64,000 nt of DNA from Paenibacillus rhizosphaerae (GTDB lineage: Bacteria > Bacillota > Bacilli > Paenibacillales > Paenibacillaceae), in the NCBI RefSeq assembly GCF_014192015.1, contig NZ_JACHXJ010000004.1, positions 525,327-589,326 of the forward strand, given 5' to 3'. Below, piece after piece: positions 52,398-61,145 of the stretch. The position numbers and the translations under genes were made by a program. Position 1 is the stretch's first letter. Each line of letters opens with the position of its first letter. A model generated the notes under the pieces. That model saw nothing but the letters and a program-made list of their open reading frames with translations. It made no database searches and was not told the DNA's origin.

Positions 52398-53264
52398 ATG
52401 ATGCCCAAATTGCGCCGGCTCCGCACGGCGTCGCCGTTTCAGGTCATTTTGATCACGCTTTTTACCGCCTTGGCCTTGTTCATGTCGCTGCCGATCGTCT
52501 TCATCTTCAACCATGCGTTTAAGCCGCAAAACGAGCTGTTCCTGTTTCCGCCGCAGTTTTTCGTCCGGCATCCGACCCTGCACAATTTCGAAACGCTCTT
52601 TCTGCATGCGTCCAATGCGACGGTGCCGTTCACGCGGTATTTGTTCAACAGCCTGATCGTCGTTTCGCTGACGCTGGTCAGCGTCGTGGTGGTCAGTACG
52701 ATGGCGGCTTATGTTCTGGCCAAATACCAATTCCATTTCAAACAGCTCATCATGTCGCTAATTACCTTATCCTTGATGTTCGCGCCCGAAACGGTATCCA
52801 TTCCGAGATATCTCGTCATCAACGGCATCGGGCTGAACAATACGTATCTCGGGCACATCCTGCCGTCGCTGGCATCGCCCGTCGCGGTGTTTATGCTTGT
52901 CGGCTTCATCTCGCAAATTCCGAGCGATTTGATGGAGGCGGCCCGGATCGACGGCGCGGGTCATGTCGGCATCTTCGTGCGCATGATCCTGCCCCTGTCC
53001 GTCCCGGCGATCGCGACCATCTCGATTTTGACGTTCCAGGGCGTATGGGGAGACGTGGAGACTTCGACCCTGTTCATGCAAAAGGAAACGATGCGGACGC
53101 TCGCTTTCTACGTCAACAGCCTGCTGAGCGGTTTACAGAACAACGTGGCGGGCCAGAACATGGCGGCGGCAGCCGGGCTGCTTATTTTCATTCCGAATCT
53201 GATCATTTTCCTGCTCTTTCAGCGAAGAGTGCTTGAGACGATGGTCCATTCCGGTATCAAGTAA
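52398..53264 (+). CDS. Sugar ABC transporter permease 1B (MalG-like)
   Basis: Permease of 288 residues and six helices. Start ATG at 52398 (or 52401 directly after) is preceded by AAGGAGG, 13 bases away, inside the previous gene's end. The EAA loop is MEAARIDGAGHVGIFVRMIL. The C-terminus HSGIK resembles other MalG-like tails. It lies five bases after the partner permease gene. Confidence 0.94.
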   Translation: MMPKLRRLRTASPFQVILITLFTALALFMSLPIVFIFNHAFKPQNELFLFPPQFFVRHPTLHNFETLFLHASNATVPFTRYLFNSLIVVSLTLVSVVVVSTMAAYVLAKYQFHFKQLIMSLITLSLMFAPETVSIPRYLVINGIGLNNTYLGHILPSLASPVAVFMLVGFISQIPSDLMEAARIDGAGHVGIFVRMILPLSVPAIATISILTFQGVWGDVETSTLFMQKETMRTLAFYVNSLLSGLQNNVAGQNMAAAAGLLIFIPNLIIFLLFQRRVLETMVHSGIK

Positions 53265-53290
53265 TGTCATCAGCAAAGGAAGTCGGAACG

Positions 53291-55306
53291 ATGAAAAAAT
53301 GGTTTCCATTACTGCTAGTCTTTATGGCCGTCTTGACGTCCCTGCCGGGTACCGCCATGGCCAAACCTCCATACATGACATCCTACTATGACCCGAACCA
53401 GTCGTCCTGGTTCCGCATCCAGCCGATCTACCGTCCGGCCGGGGCCATTTCCGCCGATTTCGGGGAGCCGGCCGATCTCGATATCGCCGCCGACGACCGG
53501 GTCTATATCGCCGACAAGAAGAAGGACCGCATTGCGGTGCTGAATCCGGACGGCACGCTGCTCCGGACGATCGGCGACGCCGAAGGCAAAGGCCAGCTCT
53601 CGGGACCGGAAGGCGTATACGTCACTTCGGACAACGAGGTATACGTGGCGGACTCCGGAAATCAGCGGATTGCCGTGTTTGACGGGAGCGGACAGTTCCA
53701 GAAGGAGTACAAGAAACCGGATACCCCGCTGCTCGGCTCGGAGCATTTTGTTCCCGTCAAGCTTGTCGTGGACCGGCGCGGCGTGATGTACATTCAGCTG
53801 AACTCCTCGTATCAGGGACTGGTCCGGCTGAATCCGAAAGGCGAATTCATGGGCTATTTCGGTGCGAACAAGGCGGATCAGTCGATGCTGAACTGGCTGA
53901 AGAAGCTGGTGCTGAACAAGGAGCAGCTGTCCAAAGAAAAGGGCGCGCTTCCCAAGCCGATTACGAATGTGGCGATCGATCCGGACGGATTTGTGTACAC
54001 GGCCACCGCCGGCGGGGAAGGAAAGGGAGCGATCCGCAAGCTGAACGCGGGCGGGGTGGACGCTTTTAAGAACAAGACGCTGGTGAACGGACACGGCATC
54101 GTCGACGTTGCTATTGATCCGGAAGGCTTCCTGTACAATATCGACCTCGATTCCATGAGCATCAATCTCTATGACCGCAGCGGCGAGGCCATGTTCGAGT
54201 TCGGTGACATCGATAAGGAAACGCAGCAGTACGGCGTGCTCGGTTACCCGACCGGGATCGGCATCGACTCGGAACACGCGATCTGGATATCCGACAGCGG
54301 TACGAATACGGTCCACAAATATGTCCGTACCGCCTTCGGCAGCAGCGCACTTCAGGCGCTCGCGCTGTATGCCGACGGGAAATACGAAGAGAGCAAGCCG
54401 TACTGGGAGGCAGTCTATGCCCGCAACGATATGTACAACGGGACCTTTCAAGGCTTGGGCAAAGTGTTTTTGCACGAGGACCGCAATGACGAAGCCTTGA
54501 GCTACATGAAAGCCGCTTTCGATACCGACGGCTATTCGAAGGCCTTTTGGCAGATCCGGATGGAATGGCTTCAGCGCCATTTTGTCGCCCTGGTAGCCGG
54601 ACTGGCCGCGGTGATGCTTGCCGTTTACTTCGGCTATCGTCTCATTCGCTGGTTCCTGCGCAAGCGTCCGCTGCCGGCATCCTGGAAGGAACCGCTGGCG
54701 TACATCCGTAATTTGGGCTATGTCCTGATTCATCCCTACGAGGGATTCTACAAAATCAAGGAGGCCAGGATTCCCGCCTGGATCACGATCTCCCTGCTGC
54801 TCCTTGTCATAGGCATCAAGCTGTGCAGAGTTTATTTCACCGGATTTTTGTTCCATCCTGTCGACCTGTCGGAAGTCAATCTGATGAAGGAACTCGGTCT
54901 GTTTGCCCTGCCATGGGTCACCTGGATCATCGCCAATTACCTGGTCTGCAGCATCAAGGACGGGGAGGGCCGGTTTCGTGAAGTCATTCAGGGCAGCGTC
55001 TATGCGCTGTCGCCCTATGTGTTCTTTTCGGTCCCGACAATCCTGCTGTCCAACATCGCATCGCTGGATGAGGTGGTCATCATTCATGCCTTGAACACGA
55101 TCATGACCGTATGGCTGCTGGCCATGTTCATCGTCATGACGCAGGTCATCCACAACTTCGATTTCCTGGAGACGCTGAAAAACTCGGCTATCTCGGTGTT
55201 TGCGATTCTGACCATCTGGATGTTCGGCTTCATCATTTTCGGATTGTCCTATAACCTGTATGACTTTTTCTATGAGCTTTACAAAGAGGTGAACATCTAT
55301 CATTAA
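53291..55306 (+). CDS. NHL beta-propeller protein fused to a Yip1-type membrane domain
   Basis: A 671-residue exported membrane protein. The signal peptide ends AMAKP (about residue 25). NHL-type repeats cover about 45-330 (VYIADKKKDRIAVLNPDG, VYVADSGNQRIAVFDGSG, IWISDSGTNTVHKYV). A short helical TPR-like segment follows (about 345-415: ALQALALYADGKYEESKPYW). One helix at about 430-455 crosses the membrane, then a Yip1-type domain with four or five helices (about 465-660). ATG at 53291 has AAAGGA upstream. The outside propeller probably binds a partner or glycan. Its place inside a transporter operon suggests an accessory or assembly part. Confidence 0.85.
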   Translation: MKKWFPLLLVFMAVLTSLPGTAMAKPPYMTSYYDPNQSSWFRIQPIYRPAGAISADFGEPADLDIAADDRVYIADKKKDRIAVLNPDGTLLRTIGDAEGKGQLSGPEGVYVTSDNEVYVADSGNQRIAVFDGSGQFQKEYKKPDTPLLGSEHFVPVKLVVDRRGVMYIQLNSSYQGLVRLNPKGEFMGYFGANKADQSMLNWLKKLVLNKEQLSKEKGALPKPITNVAIDPDGFVYTATAGGEGKGAIRKLNAGGVDAFKNKTLVNGHGIVDVAIDPEGFLYNIDLDSMSINLYDRSGEAMFEFGDIDKETQQYGVLGYPTGIGIDSEHAIWISDSGTNTVHKYVRTAFGSSALQALALYADGKYEESKPYWEAVYARNDMYNGTFQGLGKVFLHEDRNDEALSYMKAAFDTDGYSKAFWQIRMEWLQRHFVALVAGLAAVMLAVYFGYRLIRWFLRKRPLPASWKEPLAYIRNLGYVLIHPYEGFYKIKEARIPAWITISLLLLVIGIKLCRVYFTGFLFHPVDLSEVNLMKELGLFALPWVTWIIANYLVCSIKDGEGRFREVIQGSVYALSPYVFFSVPTILLSNIASLDEVVIIHALNTIMTVWLLAMFIVMTQVIHNFDFLETLKNSAISVFAILTIWMFGFIIFGLSYNLYDFFYELYKEVNIYH

Positions 55307-57524
55307 CGCTGCCAAACGACGATTCCGCCAAGCAAAATGGCCTGCCGCCATCGTACTGGCCCTTCTGATCGTGCTTCTGCTGCTGGTGTTCAAGCCTTGG
55401 GAGCAAACGACGGCCGAACGCTTCTCCCATACGGGTATCGCCGCGGACCTTCCAACGCCGGACGCCCTGTATGAGGGCGATCCCTGGAAACCGGCCGCAG
55501 GGGCTGACGGTTATGCACTGGCGCTGGAGAACGAACATTATGCACTGTACGTCCGCCCGGATAACACCCAGATCGCCGTGCTGGATAAAGCATCCGGCTA
55601 CCGCTGGTCCAGCAATCCGACCAAGGAGGAGCTGGCCGGTGAAACGGTCAAAGGACAGCTGCTGGCCAACCTGCAATCGCCTTTTCTTCTGACCCATGTC
55701 CGGACGCAGGGAGCCGATCAGACGGTCAGGGAGACGCTGAGCAACCAGACGGCCGGCATGCAAACGGCCATGGTCCGCAAGACGGAGGGGCTGCAAATCG
55801 AATACTCGTTTCCCGCCAAACAGCTGGGGTTTGTCATGCAGTATGAGCTGACGGATAGCGGCCTCACGGTCAAGGTACCTGCGGCCGGCATTCGGGAGGA
55901 AGGAGCGTCTGCGCTGTTCTCGCTCGACGTGCTGCCTTATTTTGGAGCCGCACCCGCCAAAGAGAATGGTTATGTGTTCGTTCCCGACGGCCCTGGAGGA
56001 CTCATCCGCTTCGATCAGGAGCATGCGAGCCTTACCCGAGGCTACTCGCATCAGGTTTACGGCAAAGAGGTAACGAATGAGGAGAATTGGACGCGCACGG
56101 GAGAACGGAGGGAAGACATCGCTTACCCTGTGTTCGGGTTGAAAAAGGGCGACCATGCCTTTCTGGCCGTCATGACCAAGGGGGAGGATTCCGCCAACGT
56201 ATCCGCCATGGCGCCCGGACTCAAGTCTTCGTTCTACCAGGTATTTTCCAGTCAAATCTATCGCGAAGAATATCTCTACCGGATGAGCCGGCTGGCCGCG
56301 CCGAGCAAGGCCGTTCAGAAGGAACGGCTGAACCGGGACCGGGAGGTGGAATACCGGTTCCTGAACGGTGCGGACGCGGATTATGTCGGTATGGCGGGAG
56401 CTTACCGGAGCTATCTGCAGGAGACCGGCCGTCTTACCGAGGCGCTGAAGCCGGTGGATCATGTGCCGCTGTACCTGAAAATCATGGGCGGCAATTATGA
56501 AAAGGCCTTTGGCCGAATCCGGTATGTGGCCGCCACGACCTTCGAGCAGGCAAGTGATATCGTCAGCACCTTGCAGAGCAAGGGCGTTGCTTCGTTACGC
56601 ACCATTTTCTACGGTTGGCAAAATGAAGGCGACTACAACATGGAGAAGCGGTTTCCGATCGATCCGGCGCTTGGCGGCGAACCGGCCGCAAAGACCTTCA
56701 TTTCCGGGATGAAGGAGCGGGGCGTCCCTGTCAGCTTCAGCGAGGACTTCCTCTGGGTCGACGGCCATTCCTCCTTTTCCGGCAAGACGGACGCCATCCG
56801 GGGGATTGACGGAACCGCCTATGTCGACGACGGCTGGTATATCGCCAAGCCCGCCTATACGGCGGTAACGGCGGCAGATACGGTAAACAGGCTGAAGAGA
56901 CTTGGAGTTAACGGCATCCATTTCAGCGGGATCGGCGAGATGCTGCTCAATGATTACGAGCCTTCCGGCATCCAAACCCGGGAATATGCGAAAACCGTAT
57001 ACGACGGACTGCTGAAGTATACCCGGGATACACTGGGAAGCGCCTCGGTCAACCAGGGGGATGCTTATGCACTCGGACAAACGGATTACATTGACGGGCT
57101 GCCGTCCGAATCGAGCTATGATTTCATGATCGACGAGACGGTTCCCTTTTACCCGATCGTGCTGCATGGCTTCGTTCCTTACACGTTCGGGGATGGCAAT
57201 CTTCGCGACGATGAGGATGCCGAATTGTTGCGGGCAATCGAATACGGGGCGCTGCCCTCGTTCTTTGTGACCCATGACGATTCCCGCAAGCTGAAGGACA
57301 CTCCCTCGAACTTTTTGTACAGCAGCCGTTTCGATAAATGGGAGCGAAGGATCGAGGAGGAATACGCGAAGTTCGATTCACTGAGCCAGCTGTATTCCAT
57401 GCGGATCATCGGTCATGAAAAGCTGTCCGGCCAGAAATATGCCACCACTTATGAGGACGGCACGAGGGTGATCGTGGATTACGGAGTCAAGAACTTTACC
57501 GTGGAGAAAGGAGCGGGGAAATGA
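55302..57524 (+). CDS. DUF5696-type membrane-anchored protein, possible glycoside hydrolase, apparent ATT start
   Basis: A protein of about 740 residues. No ATG, GTG or TTG exists in frame between the stop at 55290 and GTG at 55371, and that GTG would delete half the membrane anchor. ATT at 55302 has GAGGTGA nine bases upstream and shares a base with the previous stop (ATTAA). It yields MNAAKRRFRQAK, then a membrane helix (about 15-30). Next come a super-sandwich-like beta domain (about 65-350) and a barrel-like region with FYGWQNEGDYN (about 435), GVNGIHFSGIGEML (about 535) and FVTHDDSRKLKDT (about 654). This layout recalls GH101/GH129-type hydrolases. Hydrolase activity is inference; DUF5696 is my best family assignment. 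Confidence 0.78.
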   Translation: MNAAKRRFRQAKWPAAIVLALLIVLLLLVFKPWEQTTAERFSHTGIAADLPTPDALYEGDPWKPAAGADGYALALENEHYALYVRPDNTQIAVLDKASGYRWSSNPTKEELAGETVKGQLLANLQSPFLLTHVRTQGADQTVRETLSNQTAGMQTAMVRKTEGLQIEYSFPAKQLGFVMQYELTDSGLTVKVPAAGIREEGASALFSLDVLPYFGAAPAKENGYVFVPDGPGGLIRFDQEHASLTRGYSHQVYGKEVTNEENWTRTGERREDIAYPVFGLKKGDHAFLAVMTKGEDSANVSAMAPGLKSSFYQVFSSQIYREEYLYRMSRLAAPSKAVQKERLNRDREVEYRFLNGADADYVGMAGAYRSYLQETGRLTEALKPVDHVPLYLKIMGGNYEKAFGRIRYVAATTFEQASDIVSTLQSKGVASLRTIFYGWQNEGDYNMEKRFPIDPALGGEPAAKTFISGMKERGVPVSFSEDFLWVDGHSSFSGKTDAIRGIDGTAYVDDGWYIAKPAYTAVTAADTVNRLKRLGVNGIHFSGIGEMLLNDYEPSGIQTREYAKTVYDGLLKYTRDTLGSASVNQGDAYALGQTDYIDGLPSESSYDFMIDETVPFYPIVLHGFVPYTFGDGNLRDDEDAELLRAIEYGALPSFFVTHDDSRKLKDTPSNFLYSSRFDKWERRIEEEYAKFDSLSQLYSMRIIGHEKLSGQKYATTYEDGTRVIVDYGVKNFTVEKGAGK

Positions 57525-58417
57525 GCAGCGTTCCGGATTTGAAACGAAAAGCGGCCCAATATCATCTGAAGCGATACGGCGTCGGACTGCTGTTTATGCT
57601 CCCCTGGATCATCGGGTTCTGCGTGTTTGTGGCGATTCCGATCGGCTGGTCCATGTTCATGTCCCTGCACAAGGTCGCGGTGGTGCCGGGGGGATTCAAA
57701 TATACGTGGCTTGGTCTGCAAAATTACCGCGATGCCTTTCTCAAGGACAATGTGTTTCCGATCGAGCTGATCACCTACTTTCAGGAAATGATCCTGATGG
57801 TGCCGATTATCGTCATCTTCGCCCTGCTGATTTCCCTGCTGCTGAACCAGCGGTTCCCCGGACGGTTCGTGTACCGGGCGCTGTTCTTCCTGCCGGTCAT
57901 CTTTGCGACGGGGCAGGTGCTGTCCGAGCTGTTTACGCAGGGCGCCGGCGATATCCCGTTTCTGGACCAGTACAATCTGGAGCCTGTCGTCCGGCAGTAT
58001 GTCGGGGGAGAATTGGCCAAGACGGTCATGGAAGTGCTTGGTCGCGTCGTTCTTATCCTCTGGTACTCGGGCGTGCAAATCCTGATCTTCATCGCGGGCT
58101 TTCAGACCATTTCCCCGTCAATTTACGAAGCGGTGCGCATCGACGGCGCTTCTCCATGGGAGAGCTTCTGGAAGATTACGCTTCCGGCCAGCGTTCCGTT
58201 TATCAGCCTGAACGTGCTCTATACCATCATCGACCTGTTCACCTTTCCGCTGAATCCGGTCCTGAAGCACATTAAGGACAACATGTTCAAGGTCGACACC
58301 GGATATGGCTACGCCAGTGCGCTCGCTTGGATTTATTTCGGCTTTATTTTTGTCCTGCTCGCCCTCGTGACGGGACTATTCAGCCGCAGCATGCGGCTCA
58401 AGGGAGGAAGACCATGA
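57521..58417 (+). CDS. Sugar ABC transporter permease 2A (MalF-like)
   Basis: Permease of 298 residues and six helices, first member of a second permease pair. ATG overlaps the previous stop (ATGA). The EAA loop is YEAVRIDGASPWESFWKITL. A periplasmic loop of about 40 residues (FLDQYNLEPVVRQYVGGEL) lies between TM3 and TM4 and is longer than in the first pair. Confidence 0.95.
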   Translation: MSSVPDLKRKAAQYHLKRYGVGLLFMLPWIIGFCVFVAIPIGWSMFMSLHKVAVVPGGFKYTWLGLQNYRDAFLKDNVFPIELITYFQEMILMVPIIVIFALLISLLLNQRFPGRFVYRALFFLPVIFATGQVLSELFTQGAGDIPFLDQYNLEPVVRQYVGGELAKTVMEVLGRVVLILWYSGVQILIFIAGFQTISPSIYEAVRIDGASPWESFWKITLPASVPFISLNVLYTIIDLFTFPLNPVLKHIKDNMFKVDTGYGYASALAWIYFGFIFVLLALVTGLFSRSMRLKGGRP

Positions 58418-59391
58418 ATTCGGAACCATGGGTTCAAAGGGCCAGAAATTACGCCATGAGCTTCTTGTGGAGCCGAAAGGCGCAGAAGTACAAGATGGTC
58501 ATGCTGGGCAGGAATCTGTCGGACGGTCTCCTGGCGAAAATGGTCATTTATGTACTGCTGTCCATCGTGGCCTATCTGTATTTGCAGCCGCTGCTCTATA
58601 TGATCAGCACGATGCTTAAGACGGTCAGCGATTTGCTGGATCCCAGCGTCAAATGGATTCCTCGGGTCGTTACCTGGGAGAACCTGACCAAAGCCTACAA
58701 AGGGCTGCAGTATCCGGAAGCCCTCCGGAACACCGCCCTTATCGCCCTGAGCTGCTCGATAGTCCAGGTGCTGATTTGTTCGATGACCGGCTATGCGCTC
58801 GCCCGGCTGGCCGTTCCGTTTAAAGGGCTGATCACGGCGCTGGTGCTGCTGACGTTTCTGATCCCGCCGCAGGTGATCATTATTCCGCTGTATGTGATCT
58901 TCAGCAAGCTGGGCCTGCTCAACACGCTGTTCGTCTTCCTCGTACCGGCGATTTTCGGGCAGGGGCTCAAGGGAGCACTGTTTATCCTTATTTTCCGCCA
59001 GTTCTTTAGGGCGCAGCCGCCCAGCCTGGAGGAGGCCGCCAAACTGGACGGCGCTTCCGCTGCCCGGCTGTATTTCCGGATCATGCTGCCGCTTGCCCAA
59101 TCGGCATGTCTGGTTGTCTTTCTGTTCTCGTTCATCTGGTACTGGAACATGTACTATGAGCCTTCAATGTTCCTGGCCAAGGGCTTCACGCCGCTCTCCA
59201 TCCGGCTGGACCAGCTGGAGGACGTGCTGAACCCGTCGCTGCTCGGCAGCAAAGACCTGGTCAGCAATCCGGTGACCGAAGGCACCAAAATGGGCGCCGC
59301 CTTCTTGATCATCCTTCCGCCGCTCGTGATCTTCATGTTTCTGCAGCGCTGGTTCATTACCGGCATCGAACGGACGGGGATTGTGGAATAA
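58414..59391 (+). CDS. Sugar ABC transporter permease 2B (MalG-like)
   Basis: Permease of 325 residues. ATG at 58414 overlaps the previous stop (ATGA) and follows AAGGGAGGAAGACC; the longer frame to 58327 is rejected. An N-terminal cytoplasmic tail of some 45 residues precedes TM1, and six helices follow. The EAA loop is EEAAKLDGASAARLYFRIML. The loop before the last helix (ILVNPSL-like QLEDVLNPSLLGSKDLV) is extended. Confidence 0.94.
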   Translation: MNSEPWVQRARNYAMSFLWSRKAQKYKMVMLGRNLSDGLLAKMVIYVLLSIVAYLYLQPLLYMISTMLKTVSDLLDPSVKWIPRVVTWENLTKAYKGLQYPEALRNTALIALSCSIVQVLICSMTGYALARLAVPFKGLITALVLLTFLIPPQVIIIPLYVIFSKLGLLNTLFVFLVPAIFGQGLKGALFILIFRQFFRAQPPSLEEAAKLDGASAARLYFRIMLPLAQSACLVVFLFSFIWYWNMYYEPSMFLAKGFTPLSIRLDQLEDVLNPSLLGSKDLVSNPVTEGTKMGAAFLIILPPLVIFMFLQRWFITGIERTGIVE

Positions 59392-59511
59392 GCCTTGGCA
59401 TGCCGTTCTGCCGGAAGCATTGAAAGGGGGAATGCCGACCTAGCAGGTATAGCTTGGGAACAAAGGGGTATCGTCAGCATCCGATGAAATCAAATTGGGG
59501 AGGAATAAGGA

Positions 59512-60882
59512 TTGAAAAGAAAACGCATCGCGTCATCCATTTTATCGATGGTCATGCTCATGACCTTCACCCTTGCTGGGTGCAGCAGCAGCAATAATGA
59601 CAGCGCTTCATCGTCCGGAACAAGCAATGAACCTGCACCTGCGCCAACATCAAACCAGCCGGCTGCAGAGGAAAAGCATGATCCGGTTACGCTCAAATTC
59701 ATTTCCTGGAAGAACGGGACCTATGACGAGCTGTACGGCTTGTTTCATCAGAAATACCCCTGGATCACCATTGAGCAGGTACCGGTGACCAATTCGCAGC
59801 CGATCATGGAAATCATCGCATCGCTGGAAGCGGCGGGCACGCCTGCCGACGTGACCGAGATCGACAGCGATCTGATCACCTTCGAGCAGAACAATCTCAT
59901 CGAGGATTTGACGCCTTACATCGAGAAGAGCGATATTTTCAAGAACGCCAAATTCCCCGACGGCTTCTTCGAGACGATGATGTTCAACAACAAGAAGCTT
60001 GCCGTGCCGATGGTTGACGTCCCGATGTGGGTGCTGGTGAACAAGGATCTGCTGGCCAAACACGGCGTGGATATGCCGGCAAACGACTGGAGTTACGACG
60101 ACTTCCGCAGCATCGCCAAGCAGGTGACCGACCCGGGCGCCGGCGAGTACGGCATTACGACGCAGCCCGAAATCCAAATGCGCCTGCTATCCTCTAAAGC
60201 GATTGCCGACGGCCATGCGGCGAATCATCAATACATGAACGAAGACCTGACCCAGAGCATGCTCAGCACACCGGACGTCATGAACGACGTGAAATGGTTC
60301 CAGGAGCTGGTCACGAAGGACGGGTCCATGCAGAGCAACGCAGCCGCAGAAGAAGGCGGCAACGTGACGAAGGATTTCATCAACGGAAAAACGGCATTCG
60401 CCATCGGCGGCGACTGGGTTCTGCCAACCCTGAAGGAAAAAGCGACATTCGACTGGGACGTTCTTCCGTTCCCGAAAGGCAAGGTCAGCCAGCCCGGGTA
60501 TTCGATTTATGGACCGCTGGCGCTTCTGTCGGGTTCGAAGCATAAGGAGGAAGCCTTCCTGTGGCTCAGCTTCCAATTCACGCCGGAAGCCCAAAAGTGG
60601 AAAATCGATCAGGGAGCCAATGCTTCCGTCATCGATCCCGAGCTGACGAGCTACTACGATCAGGCTCCGATCTGGCAGGGCAAAAATATCGAAGCGGTCA
60701 AGATCGCCCAAAAGAACGCCAAGATCCAATCCGGCCTGACCGTGCCGGGATGGAACGACTACAACTATAACAACATCTTGAACGACATTATCTTCGGCGA
60801 CCGGGATATCAACGACATCATTCCGGAAACGGAGACATGGAACAAGAAGACGCAGGAAGTGAGAGCCGCCTTGAAGCAATAA
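59512..60882 (+). CDS. ABC sugar-binding lipoprotein, second binding protein of the operon
   Basis: SBP_bac_1 binding protein of 456 residues. TTG at 59512 follows GGGGAGGA. The lipobox is LAGC (about Cys24), followed by a Ser/Asn/Pro linker. VTLKFISWKNGTYDELYGLF and KTAFAIGGDWVLPTLKEKA are family-typical. It lies 120 bases after the second permease pair and before a terminator, so it closes the operon. Unlike the giant binding protein at the front, it is a conventional lipoprotein, so the two permease pairs may each have their own binding protein. Confidence 0.94.
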   Translation: MKRKRIASSILSMVMLMTFTLAGCSSSNNDSASSSGTSNEPAPAPTSNQPAAEEKHDPVTLKFISWKNGTYDELYGLFHQKYPWITIEQVPVTNSQPIMEIIASLEAAGTPADVTEIDSDLITFEQNNLIEDLTPYIEKSDIFKNAKFPDGFFETMMFNNKKLAVPMVDVPMWVLVNKDLLAKHGVDMPANDWSYDDFRSIAKQVTDPGAGEYGITTQPEIQMRLLSSKAIADGHAANHQYMNEDLTQSMLSTPDVMNDVKWFQELVTKDGSMQSNAAAEEGGNVTKDFINGKTAFAIGGDWVLPTLKEKATFDWDVLPFPKGKVSQPGYSIYGPLALLSGSKHKEEAFLWLSFQFTPEAQKWKIDQGANASVIDPELTSYYDQAPIWQGKNIEAVKIAQKNAKIQSGLTVPGWNDYNYNNILNDIIFGDRDINDIIPETETWNKKTQEVRAALKQ

Positions 60883-60889
60883 GTGAGGG

Positions 60890-60929
60890 AAGGCTGCCGG
60901 GCAGACATCAGTCCGGCAGCTTTCTTTTT
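60890..60929 (+). terminator. Terminator at the end of the transport operon
   Basis: GCTGCCGG (60893-60900) pairs with CCGGCAGC (60913-60920), followed by TTTCTTTTT. Confidence 0.9.
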
Positions 60930-61025
60930 GAAGTTATAATAGAGCAATCGCCCCGCTTTGTGGGGCTATTTGCCGTGGGCGGATATATCGGCCAATATAT
61001 GACGGGATTGTTTAATATCGTCCCA

Positions 61026-61054
61026 TTGTCCATTTACAGCACTTCGTTTATATT
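61026..61054 (+). promoter_or_regulatory. Promoter of the DUF3502-type lipoprotein/response regulator unit
   Basis: TTGTCC (61026-61031), exactly 17 bases, TATATT (61049-61054). Transcription should start near 61061, about 85 bases ahead of the gene. Confidence 0.65.
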
Positions 61055-61104
61055 AATCTTTGTAGATCGAAGAGAGAACCGCACCATACAATTGGACTCT
61101 TTTG

Positions 61105-61119
61105 TGAAAACGTTTACAA
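61105..61119 (-). promoter_or_regulatory. cre site between promoter and start codon
   Basis: On the minus strand TTGTAAACGTTTTCA matches WTGNAANCGNWNNCW fully; the site is also near-palindromic (14 of 15 on the plus strand). It lies about 45-60 bases downstream of the expected start of transcription, a typical roadblock position, so glucose repression is expected. Confidence 0.75.
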
Positions 61120-61145
61120 AATAGATGCGGAAAGGAAGAGTAGCC

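Noticed and set aside
53315..55393. 692-codon open frame on the minus strand
   Set aside because: Mirror of the NHL/Yip1 gene. Long antisense frames are common in GC-rich genes, and the composition (Arg/His/Asp/Val) is not protein-like.
60837..61124. 95-codon frame ending just before the DUF3502-type gene
   Set aside because: Its start lies inside the binding-protein gene in another frame and it runs through a terminator, a promoter and a cre site. The peptide's hydrophobic part is due to A/T-rich DNA.
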